Shown here piece by piece: positions 41,701 to 48,833 of a DNA stretch of 57,120 bases (position 1 is its first letter; each line of letters opens with the position of its first letter). Under the pieces are notes generated by a model. That model did not search any database. It was given only the letters and a program-made list of their open reading frames with translations, and was not told the DNA's origin. The DNA comes from Nonomuraea ceibae (GTDB lineage: Bacteria > Actinomycetota > Actinomycetes > Streptosporangiales > Streptosporangiaceae): contig NZ_JAHKRO010000059.1 in assembly GCF_019396325.1 (NCBI RefSeq), positions 1 to 57,120 of the forward strand, written 5' to 3'. The position numbers were made by a program, and so were the translations under genes.

Positions 41701-41939
41701 GCGCGGCGGTGCTGGGGCAGGCGCTGCTGCGCGCGGGGGCCGGGGCCGCGGTGGCGCCGATGTGGCCGGTCGGCGGGGAGGTCAGGCGGGCGGTGACGCG
41801 GCGGCTGCACGCGAGGATCCGCGACGGCGCCGGGCGGGCGCAGGCGCTGCGCGAGGTGACCCTGGAGGCACGCGACAGGCACGGCGCCACCAGGCCGGAC
41901 CTGTGGGCCGCGTACGTGCTGATGGGCCTGGCCGCCTGA
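35754..41939 (+). CDS. Giant TPR protein with C-terminal CHAT (caspase-like) domain
   Basis: 2061-residue cytoplasmic protein. About 1800 residues are Ala/Arg/Leu-rich TPR-like helix pairs (for example DALATRLLGIAGLFADRGRHRIAAELLVGAERAFTDAG), with low-complexity inserts near residues 400-480 and 1060-1100. The C-terminal 250 residues are a CHAT domain with the His/Cys dyad His1939 in IHLACHGSYDG and Cys1979 in VVLGSCESGGAAVLG, ending in LWAAYVLMGLAA. CHAT proteins are clan CD peptidases, some activated by phage or by partner proteins. No obvious partner is adjacent. The start MNDPAWALASRI has no strong ribosome binding site; GAGTGT seven bases before may be a leaderless -10. Confidence 0.9.
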   Translation: MNDPAWALASRIAAFDRDADPGPVRDETALAEAEQAMLACDGGPADAVTWRLIGMLHLARYRLDPGEGTEAAVAGVFFAAVAVVDPRGLPERLRGPGAADTPETWAKLVEELFRHVDPGAHPHVALLLHTLVRRALADPTPEVCDRLAQVLLQEADGAWASRALALLGDGLTRLHRATGRPEALDDAVHVLFRAALGDPRHLGALAAALGRAMPGDDELTRAHLTAAWRPDGPERSQALLALLELAGRRAAQSAHDADLLAFIRTGQAALDFWHEPRAAHPRVLAAYASGLVEWYAVTGDERSLEAAREMLAALGEPPGDIPAELGRDPIARLDLLAGRRWRRYRATGHPADLDTALHALRHAATRAYPGHPDRPRLLANLANALTHHATPEPALRGPSGLLGEDATTATGPGGAPASGRQSGTPGGAAASGGWGDVGSRGAAPERAARPYGGGATPVGPPHGQDAIGVVGGQRDARADEAITAAREAVAACSGADPMRPRALLLLARALRLDPGLPAADEAVTALRQVIDAGEEPAEAYALLSLMLRRRALAGQGRQDLDDAVQAARQAAETAAKTLPDQPAVPAPLAEALLLRFDVLGDPADLAEALTVPATALDPALHAHLARTLARLPEHPSPLATAGPEPAEAAARLALDVDDDLTRALLPLAGRPGPAPAEEPDALATRLLGIAGLFADRGRHRIAAELLVGAERAFTDAGAPAGAARARSLIGRCHEELGEWEAALRSYEQAAITYRDLGDAHAEAAETGRMGAAASGGNDPARAAALHLRAADLCRQAGLAEAEASQQEQAAAAHLAAGDPEAALERSSRARELYLALGESVRAARVLIVSARCGAELGHLPAAAEVITTCAAELETHGSWDDACQALDAHARLLHALGHAGHAAACETAIVEIVRRRGNRRDPADEWYRIARRRRARGDLPAARQAFERAERAYNAIGHQDGLAAVRHQLGTLAYAEGDPDQAAQDLATAADAYARLGAPSREAAARTLRGACLGDLNRPDDARTELARAFELAASEGDLEALFSATLAQADLALHPASASPGTPSRPQAEAGRPSRAAAELAAGFGNEPGAAFEDRGGAGDGWLAEVRRGLAAKASDSAGARGAWAVAAGELLESALGMAAGDPVREAIVQDRLAVLAARTGDADGEIEALERAAAGLRHTGRPGAFAAVRLGFALEARGALVRARSALEEGLAALADDPAPQPAEPSYGHRAPTEGTACSGDGPAGAEAPYWLMAGQVEAAVLVRVAQLQLALGERARGRAALARALAGLRREGDPAEAPAEWLRIEEAEAAADLAGALAPARQALQVNDDPGRRSRLLAKLAELALEAEEPAVAHDYAAQGCELGDARLVEHLRNLGAAALAQGRAAKAVDHLTKAAQLAREPVRATPAAGTASTAGSAGAALPVRLVRVLAVLGAALVEARRLAEAGAVLAEGLALTGGPAWRVPRAELLVARSRLRLVQGEPGEAVTGCLEALVLGEAAGDDRLVGAACDGLAEAYRELGETARARSFGARAVEVDRARGRRRAVVLGLIRQAALQAQGLGAGGAEAVAGLEEALGLARRIGFAAGEGLALGRLAALDVRAGEHARARQRASEAIALLRGTGQEEALGRAYQDRAVASERLGDLAAALADAEAAGELSERAGDGAAGALRDRAVELAVRLGRGRTAWAHAERAKARLLAVQLGPVGRADGPGPGWHDEGVVAEAVEAMAGVLGTAEATGAIRATGAAEAAGARRGAGVTGVLGFYLSGGRVLVLAHRTGWAQPRAFGTRVGTELLVAAGGEGRWGDDWALLGDLLLGDALDALGDALDMLYLVPYGELDRLPLHALAPGGRLLLERCPVAYAPSLAMLGGLAGRQAARARRSLVVGYAQDAVARVAYENEAAEIARDGGQGAHTGPDATAALLEGDWDRIHLACHGSYDGEDPFGSGVRLGDGLLTARRIAGMRIGAGLVVLGSCESGGAAVLGQALLRAGAGAAVAPMWPVGGEVRRAVTRRLHARIRDGAGRAQALREVTLEARDRHGATRPDLWAAYVLMGLAA

Positions 41940-41979
41940 GCCGCGTTGCGCCAGGGCGGGAAGCGGGGACGCGGGCCGG

Positions 41980-42438
41980 TCAGCGGTGCGCGGTGAGCAA
42001 CGCGTCGACGGGGACGGCGTCGACGGGGAGGGGGTCGACGGGGACGGCGTCGTCGGGGGTGCGCTCGCGCACGTCGCTGTCGCGGATGGCGAAGACCGCC
42101 GGCAGGACGCCCACGTCACCGTAGTGGCCGGTCACGGCCGCGCCGACGGCGCGGCGGACGTCGGCGACCACCTGGCGCGAGGTGTGGCCCGCGCCGGGCA
42201 CCGTCACGTGGCCGAGCAGGCCGGCGAAGCGCGACTCCGACACCGCCGGGGGATGCTGGCCGGGCGCCACGGGCCGGTCGAGCCAGAACACCTTGCCCGA
42301 CAGGACGGCGTCATAGCCCGCGCCCTCGCCGCCCAGCGTGCGCGCGGACTCGGCGAGCAGCCGGCCGAACCCGGCCAGGTCGGCGTCCGGCGGCAGGTCG
42401 GTGGTGACGAACAGCGGCACGATCAGCGTGTCGAGCAT
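41980..42438 (-). CDS. Hypothetical protein
   Basis: 152 residues, starting MLDTLIVPLFVTTDLPPDADLAGFGRLLAES, with a middle part VTVPGAGHTSRQVVADVRRAVGAAVTGHYGDVGVLPAVFAIRDSD. The tail has Val-Pro-Val-Asp repeats (DDAVPVDPLPVDAVPVDALL), coded by a short repeated DNA unit around 42000-42050 and probably disordered. No family recognised. It converges on the TPR-CHAT gene. Confidence 0.65.
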   Translation of the reverse strand: MLDTLIVPLFVTTDLPPDADLAGFGRLLAESARTLGGEGAGYDAVLSGKVFWLDRPVAPGQHPPAVSESRFAGLLGHVTVPGAGHTSRQVVADVRRAVGAAVTGHYGDVGVLPAVFAIRDSDVRERTPDDAVPVDPLPVDAVPVDALLTAHR

Positions 42439-42499
42439 GGGCCATCCCTCCTGTGAGGAGCCTCATCGTAGGGGCCGCCACCGACAATTTCCGGCCGGC

Positions 42500-43456
42500 T
42501 CACTGGCCGCCCGCCGCGCCGGCCAGCCGCGCCGCCAGCACGCGCAGGTGATCGGCCAGCTCCGGCGGCTCGTGGACCTCGAACGGCACGCCCAGCGACA
42601 CCAGCCAGGACGCCATCTCGTCCAGCGAGTCGCCGCCCGCGGTCAGCAGGCAGGAGGCCGGGCCGAGCGGTTCGACGGCGGCGGCGGACGGGGAGAGCCG
42701 CTCGGCGACCGCCGCGGCGGGGGCGTGCACGGTGAACCGGCCCCGGAAGCGGTACGGCGCCTCGGCGATCCGGCGGGAGGCGTAGCCCGCCAGATCGGTG
42801 TCGGGTGGGCGGCGCGGGGTGAACCTCGGCCCGTTCGGCGTCCGCAGCCGCACCCGGTCCACCCGGAACAGCCGCCAGTCGTCACGGCCGGGGTCGAAGG
42901 CGACCAGGTACCAGCGCCGCCCGGTGGCCACCAGCCGGTGCGGCTCCACGACGCGCGTCGTCACGGCGCCGCCCGCGCCGCAATAGTCGAACCGCAGGCT
43001 CTCGTGGTCACGGCAGGCCGCCGCGATCGCCGCCAGCGCGTCCGGATCGACCGCGGGCGCCCGCCCCGTCATCGGCACGGTCATCGACTGCACGGCGTTG
43101 ACCCGGCGCCGCAGCCGCGACGGCAGCACCCGCTCCAGCTTGGCCAGGGCGCGCAGCGACGTCTCCTCGATGCCCGCCACGCTGCCCTGGGCGGCGGTGC
43201 GCAGCCCGACGGCCACGGCGACGGCCTCTTCGTCGTCGAGCAGCAGCGGCGGCAGGTCGCCGCCCGCGCCCAGCCGGTAGCCGGGCGCCCCGGCGGTGGC
43301 GTGCACCTGGTAGCCGAGCTCGCGCAGCCGCTCCACGTCGCGCCGCACCGTGCGCGCGGTGACGCCGAGCCGCCCGGCCAGCTCCGGCCCGGACCACTCG
43401 CGGTGGGTCTGCAGCAGGGACAGCAGTTTGAGCAGCCGCGCCGACGTCTCCAGCAT
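42500..43456 (-). CDS. YafY/PafC-like regulator with WYL domain
   Basis: 318 residues. An N-terminal HTH_11 (LLKLLSLLQTHREWSGPELAGRLGVTARTVRRDVERLRELGY) and WYL domain with GRRWYLVAFDPGRDDWRLFRVDRV, then a C-terminal WCX region. WYL proteins bind nucleic acid ligands or small molecules. The ATG is six bases after TAGGGT (leaderless mRNA). TCCTAG sequences overlap this promoter and the divergent epoxide hydrolase promoter, suggesting self-regulation and control of the neighbour. Confidence 0.92.
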   Translation of the reverse strand: MLETSARLLKLLSLLQTHREWSGPELAGRLGVTARTVRRDVERLRELGYQVHATAGAPGYRLGAGGDLPPLLLDDEEAVAVAVGLRTAAQGSVAGIEETSLRALAKLERVLPSRLRRRVNAVQSMTVPMTGRAPAVDPDALAAIAAACRDHESLRFDYCGAGGAVTTRVVEPHRLVATGRRWYLVAFDPGRDDWRLFRVDRVRLRTPNGPRFTPRRPPDTDLAGYASRRIAEAPYRFRGRFTVHAPAAAVAERLSPSAAAVEPLGPASCLLTAGGDSLDEMASWLVSLGVPFEVHEPPELADHLRVLAARLAGAAGGQ

Positions 43457-43492
43457 CCTAGGACCCTACCTGTCCTAGGCCGGTCCTAGCGT
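43456..43492. promoter_or_regulatory. Divergent leaderless promoters with three TCCTAG sites
   Basis: TCCTAG occurs at 43456-43461 (within the 8-bp palindrome TCCTAGGA), 43473-43478 and 43484-43489. The minus-strand -10 TAGGGT (43468-43463) and the plus-strand -10 TAGCGT (43487-43492) overlap or touch these copies, which fits operators for the WYL regulator. Confidence 0.55.
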
Positions 43493-43499
43493 GGTGGTC

Positions 43500-44627
43500 A
43501 TGAAGCCCTTCCGCATCGACATCCCGCAGGCCGACCTCGACGACCTGCGCGAACGCCTCGCCCGCACCCGCTGGCCCGACGAGCTCGACGGCGCCGGCTG
43601 GTCGTACGGCGTGCCGGTCGCGTACGCCAGGAGGCTGGCCGAGCACTGGCGCACCCGCTACGACTGGCGCGAGCACGAGGCGGCGCTGAACGCCCACCCG
43701 CAGTTCGTCACCGAGATCGACGGGCAGGACGTGCACTTCCTGCACGTGCGCTCGCCGGAGCCGGACGCGCTGCCGCTGCTGATCACGCACGGCTGGCCGG
43801 GGTCGGTCGTCGAGTTCATGAAGGTCATCGGCCCGCTCACCGACCCGCGCGCGCACGGCGGCGACCCCGCCGACGCCTTCCACCTGGTGGCCCCGTCCAT
43901 CCCCGGCTTCGGCTTCTCGGGCCCCACCCGCGAGCGCGGCTGGGACGTGGCCAGGGTCGCGCGCGCCTGGAAGGAGCTGATGAGCCGCCTCGGCTACGAC
44001 CGCTACGGCACGCAGGGCGGCGACACCGGCGCGACGATCTCCCCGATGGTCGGCAGGCTCGACCCGGACCGCGTCGTGGGCGTGCACGTCAACGGCGGCC
44101 TCGGCCATCCCACCGGCGACCCCGCCGAGCTGGAGGGCCTCACGGAGGCCGAGCTGTCCAGGATGAGCCTGTACGCGGACGAGGACGGCCGCGGATACGC
44201 GATCATGCAGGCCACCCGGCCGCAGACGCTCGCCTTCGGCCTGCACGACTCCCCGGCCGGGCAGCTCGCCTGGATCGCCGAGAAGTTCAAGGAGTGGACC
44301 GACCCGGCCCGCGAGCTGCCCGAGGACGCCGTCGACCGCGACCAGCTGCTCACCAACATCAGCCTCTACTGGCTGACCGGCACCGCCGCCTCCTCCGCCC
44401 GGCTCTACAAGGAGAGCGCCGCCTCCTGGTTCGGCCGGCCGGAGCCGTCGCCGCTCCCGCACGGCGTGGCCGTCTTCCCCGGCGACCCCGGCATCCGGCG
44501 CTTCGCCGAGCGCGAGCACCACGTCGTGCACTGGTCGGAGTTCGGCAGGGGCGGCCACTTCGCCGCGATGGAGGCGCCCGACCTGCTGGTGGACGACGTG
44601 CGCGCGTTCTTCAGGCTGGTGCGGTGA
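43500..44627 (+). CDS. Epoxide hydrolase (EHN + alpha/beta hydrolase)
   Basis: 375 residues. An N-terminal epoxide hydrolase domain (MKPFRIDIPQADLDDLRERLARTRWPDE) is followed by an alpha/beta hydrolase fold with oxyanion motif HGWPGS, nucleophile Asp in YGTQGGDTGATI and the catalytic His in GGHFAAMEAPDLLVDDVRAFF. It hydrolyses epoxides to diols; the natural substrate is unknown. ATG is preferred over the GTG nine bases earlier because TAGCGT ends seven bases before it. It lies divergent from a WYL regulator, likely its controller. Confidence 0.92.
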   Translation: MKPFRIDIPQADLDDLRERLARTRWPDELDGAGWSYGVPVAYARRLAEHWRTRYDWREHEAALNAHPQFVTEIDGQDVHFLHVRSPEPDALPLLITHGWPGSVVEFMKVIGPLTDPRAHGGDPADAFHLVAPSIPGFGFSGPTRERGWDVARVARAWKELMSRLGYDRYGTQGGDTGATISPMVGRLDPDRVVGVHVNGGLGHPTGDPAELEGLTEAELSRMSLYADEDGRGYAIMQATRPQTLAFGLHDSPAGQLAWIAEKFKEWTDPARELPEDAVDRDQLLTNISLYWLTGTAASSARLYKESAASWFGRPEPSPLPHGVAVFPGDPGIRRFAEREHHVVHWSEFGRGGHFAAMEAPDLLVDDVRAFFRLVR

Positions 44628-44633
44628 GCTCGC

Positions 44634-45182
44634 TCAGCGGTCGGTCCACTCGTCCTCCAGGGCGGCGTGGATGACCGAGTCGCGCCAACCCCACGGCGTG
44701 GACACGTGGTGGCGCAGGATGCCCTCCTCGACCATCCCGGCCGTGAGCATCGCGAGCTGCGCGGGCAGGTTGGCGGGGGAGCGGGCGCCCCAGATGCGGT
44801 GCAGGCCGAGCTGCTTGAAGCCGAACTTCAGCAGCAGCCGCACCAGGTCGGTGCCCATGCCGCGGCCCCAGTGGTCGGGGCGCAGCCCGAGGCCGATCTC
44901 GGCGCTGTGCGGATGCTCGGCGTCGACGCGCAGCCGCGCCACGCCGATGGCCTCCGGCTCGCCGGGTTCGAGCACCGCCAGCACGTAGAGCCTGCGCGGC
45001 TCGGCCGCCGCCGCCCGCACCGCCTCGTCGACGAGGCCGGCCACCTGCGGCAGCGACAGCGGCGCGAACGGCATGTGCTGGGTCGCGCCCGGGTCGCCGT
45101 AGACGGCGTGCAGCGCGGCGACGTCGGCTTCGGTGACCTCACCGAGCCACAGCCGCCCGCCCTTGCACACCACCCGGCGCAT
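44634..45182 (-). CDS. GNAT-family N-acetyltransferase (RimJ/RimL type)
   Basis: 182 residues: MRRVVCKGGRLWLGEVTEADVAALHAVYGDPGATQHMPF and the acetyl-CoA site RPDHWGRGMGTDLVRLLLKFGFKQLGLHRIWGARSPANLPAQLAM, typical of the RimJ/RimL group acting on protein N-termini or small amines. The C-terminus LRHHVSTPWGWRDSVIHAALEDEW is usual. A -10 TACCTT (45194-45189) ends six bases before the ATG, indicating a leaderless mRNA. Confidence 0.92.
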   Translation of the reverse strand: MRRVVCKGGRLWLGEVTEADVAALHAVYGDPGATQHMPFAPLSLPQVAGLVDEAVRAAAAEPRRLYVLAVLEPGEPEAIGVARLRVDAEHPHSAEIGLGLRPDHWGRGMGTDLVRLLLKFGFKQLGLHRIWGARSPANLPAQLAMLTAGMVEEGILRHHVSTPWGWRDSVIHAALEDEWTDR

Positions 45183-45241
45183 GCGGAGAAGGTAACGCGG
45201 GCGGGCCGATCTTCACAAGGACGCCGGGTCCGACCAGTACG

Positions 45242-46009
45242 TCAGGTGGCGAGCTGACTGCCGTAGGCGCGCGCGACCAGCTCGGCGATGGCGCCGTGCG
45301 AGCCGAGCGGCTCGGCGTGACCGGCGTCGACCGACGCGGCGGCCCGCTCGACGAGGCCGGCGGGCGCCTCGTGGCCGATCAGGCAGGGCGCGATGGCCAG
45401 CCGCTCGGCGCCGGCGGCGCGCAGCCGCTCGGCGGCCACGGGCACGCCGGGGTCGCTGTCGAGGGAGGCGGCGACGACCGGCAGCGTGAGCCGGGAGGCC
45501 AGCAGCACCGCCGTGGCCTGCACGGCGTGCACGGCCCGCTCGCCGCCGACGGTGCCGAGGATGACGCCGTCGACCGGGCTGGAGACGTTGAGCAGGCGGA
45601 CGCGGTCGGCCCTGGCCAGGCCGCGCTCGGCCAGCCGGATGTGCAGCGCCTCGGCCAGCAGCGGGTGAGGGCCGAGCGCCTCGGTCATCACGGCGGGGGC
45701 GCCGCTCTTGGCCACGGACTCGGAGATCTCGGTGAGCACGACCGGGTCGTCCCACGTCAGCAGGGGGACGACGACGGAGTCGCGGTCGGCCGGCAGCGAG
45801 GCGGCCAGCTCGTCCACGGCGGTGAGCCGTACCTCGATCTGGGGGTTGTCGACCCGCACGACGGCGGCGATCTCGGCCGGCACGCCTGAGGTGCCGCCCG
45901 GCGCCGCGAGCACGAGGACGGGCGCGTCCGGGGGCAGGGACGTGGGGACGGGACGGCGGTGGCGGCCGCCGCCCGGCCTGGGGGACCGTGCACGTACAGG
46001 GAGGCTCAC
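45242..46009 (-). CDS. CbiX/SirB-like chelatase family protein
   Basis: 255 residues resembling actinobacterial sirohydrochlorin-chelatase-like proteins with two repeats: HPLLAEALHIRLAERGLARADRV and LPVVAASLDSDPGVPVAAERLRAAGAERLAIAPCLIGHEAPAGLVERA, ending LGSHGAIAELVARAYGSQLA. The N-terminal metal-site HGS of canonical CbiX reads APGG here, so chelatase activity is doubtful. The GTG start fits TAAACT (46023-46018) eight bases before it. A CRP-type palindrome lies about 80 bases upstream. Confidence 0.8.
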   Translation of the reverse strand: MSLPVRARSPRPGGGRHRRPVPTSLPPDAPVLVLAAPGGTSGVPAEIAAVVRVDNPQIEVRLTAVDELAASLPADRDSVVVPLLTWDDPVVLTEISESVAKSGAPAVMTEALGPHPLLAEALHIRLAERGLARADRVRLLNVSSPVDGVILGTVGGERAVHAVQATAVLLASRLTLPVVAASLDSDPGVPVAAERLRAAGAERLAIAPCLIGHEAPAGLVERAAASVDAGHAEPLGSHGAIAELVARAYGSQLAT

Positions 46010-46082
46010 AGGCGCGCAGTTTATGCGTAAACCGTGTCCGGCGTTCCGGGAATCGGCGGCGATTCCGTTACAACGCCCGCCC

Positions 46083-46098
46083 TGTGATAGAGATCACA
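46083..46098. promoter_or_regulatory. CRP-type site TGTGA-N6-TCACA
   Basis: TGTGATAGAGATCACA is a perfect match to the CRP/GlxR consensus. Its centre is about 80 bases upstream of the expected start of the leftward CbiX-like mRNA, and it lies in the 212-base gap after the MHS transporter stop. Confidence 0.65.
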
Positions 46099-46221
46099 TC
46101 GACGGACCGGCCCGGCCCCCGTGGCCTGGCGGGCCGGCCCGACGGCGAGCCCGGGACCGCCGCGCGGGCGGCGGTGGCAGCCGCCGCCCGCGGCTTCCGC
46201 GGCGGACCGGGGGAGCGGGGG

Positions 46222-47529
46222 TCAGGCGCGCTGCGGCTGCGTGCCGGGGTCGGCGGCCAGGTCGAGGTCGCGGGTCTCCGGCGCGATGGCCAGGCCCACG
46301 GCGGTGACGGCGAGCGCGGCCACCACGTACAGCGACACCGCCAGCGTGGTGCCGAACGCGTCGAACAGCTTGATCGCGATGATCGGGGCGAGCGCGCCGC
46401 CGACGATCCCGGCCACCTGGTAGCCCATCGAGGCGCCGCTGTAGCGCAGCCGGGTGCTGAACAGCTCGGCGATGAAGGCGGCCTGCGGGCCGTACATGGC
46501 CGCGTGCGTGATCAGCGCCACGACCGCCGCCAGCGCGATCAGCGGGAACGAGCGCGTCTCCAGCAGCGGGAAGAACGCGAACACCCACACCGCGGCGCCG
46601 ATCACGCCCGCCAGGTAGACCGGGCGCCTGCCGTAGCGGTCGGACAGGGCGCCGAACAGCGGGATCAGCGCGAGCTGCAGCGCCGAGCCGATGAGGACCG
46701 CGTTGAGCCCGACCGACCGGTCCAGCCCGAGCGGGCCGGTCAGGTGGACGAGGATGTAGGCGGTGAAGGTGTAGAAGGCGACGTCCACGCCGATGCGCGC
46801 GGTGAAGGCCGACAGCAGCGCGCGCGGGTGCGTGCGCAGCACCTCGACCAGCGGCATCCGCGCCTTGGCGCCCTGCTGCTCGACCCGCTCGAACAGCGGC
46901 GACTCGGTCACCCTCAGCCGCACCCACAGGCCGACGAGGACCAGCACCCCCGACAGCAGGAACGGCACCCGCCAGCCCCACGACAGGAACGCGGCGTCCG
47001 GCAGGGTGAACGACAGTACGGCCAGCGTGCCGGTGGCCAGCACGTAGCCGGCGGGCACGCCCACCTGCGGCCAGCTCGCGTTGAAGCCGCGGCGGCGGGG
47101 GTCGCCGTGCTCCAGCGACATGAGCACCGCGCCGCCCCACTCGCCGCCCAGCCCGAGGCCCTGGACGAAGCGGAGCAGGGCCAGCATGACGGGCGCGAGC
47201 ACGCCGATGCTGTCGTAGCCCGGCAGCACGCCGATGAGGAACGTGGCGGCCCCCATCAGCAGCAGCGTGACGACCAGCACGGTCTTGCGGCCGGCCCGGT
47301 CGCCGAAGTGGCCGAACACGATGCCGCCCAGCGGCCTGGCCACGAACGCGACCGCGTTGGTGGTGAGCGCCAGCAGGGTCGCGCTGAGCGGGTCGAACGT
47401 CGGGAAGAACAGCTTGCCGAAGACCAGCGTCGCGGCCGTGGTGTAGAGGAAGAAGTCGTACCACTCCAGCGACGTGCCGATCAGGCTGGCGAGGATCACC
47501 CGCCGGGTCTGTTGCGTGGAGCTTGACAT
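46222..47529 (-). CDS. MHS-family MFS transporter
   Basis: 435 residues, 12 transmembrane helices, of the metabolite:H+ symporter family (KgtP/ProP/ShiA type): IGTSLEWYDFFLYTTAATLVFGKLFFP, then GHFGDRAGRKTVLV and RFVQGLGLGGEWGGAVL. Substrates are usually dicarboxylates, shikimate or aromatic acids. The second ATG (47529) is preferred because GGAG lies eight bases ahead; the first is only two bases from it. The promoter TTGTCG-17-TATGTT contains a FadR/GntR-like palindrome, so the divergent regulator probably represses it. Confidence 0.92.
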   Translation of the reverse strand: MSSSTQQTRRVILASLIGTSLEWYDFFLYTTAATLVFGKLFFPTFDPLSATLLALTTNAVAFVARPLGGIVFGHFGDRAGRKTVLVVTLLLMGAATFLIGVLPGYDSIGVLAPVMLALLRFVQGLGLGGEWGGAVLMSLEHGDPRRRGFNASWPQVGVPAGYVLATGTLAVLSFTLPDAAFLSWGWRVPFLLSGVLVLVGLWVRLRVTESPLFERVEQQGAKARMPLVEVLRTHPRALLSAFTARIGVDVAFYTFTAYILVHLTGPLGLDRSVGLNAVLIGSALQLALIPLFGALSDRYGRRPVYLAGVIGAAVWVFAFFPLLETRSFPLIALAAVVALITHAAMYGPQAAFIAELFSTRLRYSGASMGYQVAGIVGGALAPIIAIKLFDAFGTTLAVSLYVVAALAVTAVGLAIAPETRDLDLAADPGTQPQRA

Positions 47530-47561
47530 CAGCATCGCTCCTTCGTCAGGGGGTTGGTATC

Positions 47562-47590
47562 AACATAAGAATCGTTGAACGATTCGACAA
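47562..47590 (-). promoter_or_regulatory. MHS transporter promoter with GntR-type operator in the spacer
   Basis: On the minus strand -35 TTGTCG (47590-47585) and -10 TATGTT (47567-47562) have exactly 17 bases between them. A perfect 17-bp palindrome (47569-47585; 8-bp arms GAATCGTT/AACGATTC) covers the spacer. Its core TCGTTGAACGA fits the T-x-GT-xxx-AC-x-A pattern of FadR-group operators. Confidence 0.7.
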
Positions 47591-47619
47591 GAGGTTTGTT
47601 TGATGATTTCCTGTTGCCT

Positions 47620-48300
47620 GTGGACGAAGCTCTCGTGGATCTCGTACGGGACCGGTCCCGCCTCGGGCGCAGCAGCACCGCCGAGCGCGTCGCTGACATC
47701 CTGCGCGACCGCATCATCGAGGGCATGTTCAAGCCCGGCGACCGGCTGTCGGAGGAGACGATCTGCGAGCGGCTGGAGGTGTCGCGCAACACGCTGCGCG
47801 AGGCGTTCCGGCTACTCGGCCACGAGCGGCTGCTGGAGCACCGGCTCAACCGCGGAGTGTTCGTGCGCGTCCTGTCGGCCGACGACGTAGCCGACCTCTA
47901 CCGGGTGCGCCGGGTGCTCGAAGGGGCCGCCGTGCGGCGCGAGCCGACCGCCCGGGCGCTCGCCGTCATCCGCGAGGCGGTCGCCGACGCCGAACGGGCC
48001 GCCGCCGCCGGTGACTGGCACGCGGTCGGCACCGCCAACATCCGCTTCCACCAGGCCCTGGTGACCCTCAACGACAGCCCCAGGCTGGACGAGGCCATGC
48101 GGCAACTGCTGGCCGAGCTGCGCCTCGTCTTCCACGTCATGGAGAACCCCCGCGCCTTCCACGAGCCGTTCGTGGCGCGCAACCGCGAGCTGCTCGGCCT
48201 CATCGAGGCCGGTGAGCCCGACCGCGCCGCCGCCTGCCTCGACGCCTACCTCGACGACGCCGAACAGCTCCTCGTCCACGCCTACGAGCCCAGCCGATAG
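47620..48300 (+). CDS. GntR-family regulator (FCD/FadR group)
   Basis: 226 residues from GTG 47620: winged HTH (STAERVADILRDRIIEGMFKPGDRLSEETICERLEVSRNTLREAFRLLGHERLLEHRLNRGVFV) and an FCD ligand domain with metal-binding His in FHQALVTLNDSPRLDEAMRQLL and the later FHEPFVARNRELLGLIEAG. A longer frame from TTG 47575 would begin inside the operator palindrome, so the later start is preferred; no ribosome binding site decides it. It probably represses the divergent transporter until a carboxylic acid ligand binds. Confidence 0.88.
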   Translation: MDEALVDLVRDRSRLGRSSTAERVADILRDRIIEGMFKPGDRLSEETICERLEVSRNTLREAFRLLGHERLLEHRLNRGVFVRVLSADDVADLYRVRRVLEGAAVRREPTARALAVIREAVADAERAAAAGDWHAVGTANIRFHQALVTLNDSPRLDEAMRQLLAELRLVFHVMENPRAFHEPFVARNRELLGLIEAGEPDRAAACLDAYLDDAEQLLVHAYEPSR

Positions 48301-48303
48301 CGT
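48298..48303 (+). promoter_or_regulatory. -10 box TAGCGT overlapping the GntR stop codon
   Basis: TAGCGT begins with the TAG stop of the GntR gene and ends six bases before the ATG of the DUF2203 gene, so the latter should be transcribed without a leader. Confidence 0.5.
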
Positions 48304-48309
48304 TCCGGC

Positions 48310-48732
48310 ATGGAACACGGCAGCGAGTACGGCGGCGCGTACGGCAGCGAGCCCGGCAGGGCGCACGGCGGCGAACGGACCTTCACCCCCGGCGAGGCGC
48401 GGGCCCTGATGCCGGCCATCCTGCGCGAGGCCGCCACCCTGGTCGCCGCCCGCGCCGACCTGGCCGAGATCGCCTTCGACCGCCGGACGACCGGCTCCTC
48501 ACCCCTCGGCGGCGTGCCCGAGCTCAAGGCCGTCGAGGCCCGCATCGAGGAGATCGTCAGCACCTGGACCGGGCGCGGGCTGGAGGTCAAGGGCATCGCG
48601 CCCGTCCTGCTCGACTTCCCCGCCGAGCTCGACGGCGTCTCGGTACGGCTGTGCTGGATCGAGGGCGAGCCGGAACTGCGCTGGTACCACCGCACCGACC
48701 TGGGCTTCGCCGGGCGGCGCCCGCTGCCGTAG
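48310..48732 (+). CDS. DUF2203 family protein
   Basis: 140 residues. After a Gly/Glu-rich start, the core TFTPGEARALMPAILREAATLVAARADLAEIAFD and GLEVKGIAPVLLDFPAELDGVSVRLCWIEGEPELRWYHRTDLGFAGRRPL is the DUF2203 pattern, widespread in actinobacteria. Function unknown. The first 24 residues are low complexity and may not belong to the domain. Transcription is probably leaderless from the -10 at 48298. Confidence 0.85.
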   Translation: MEHGSEYGGAYGSEPGRAHGGERTFTPGEARALMPAILREAATLVAARADLAEIAFDRRTTGSSPLGGVPELKAVEARIEEIVSTWTGRGLEVKGIAPVLLDFPAELDGVSVRLCWIEGEPELRWYHRTDLGFAGRRPLP

Positions 48733-48833
48733 AGGCTGGGCACAGGAACTGTGCAGTCGTGGCCAACGACGTGCCGGGGGGCCGTCCGGCAACCTGATCT
48801 CCGTCTGACCCCCGTCTTTCAGGAGAGCAGAAC

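Noticed and set aside
46009..46098. Cobalamin riboswitch before the CbiX-like gene
   Set aside because: No B12-box-like sequence or long structured leader; the -10 lies eight bases before the start codon.
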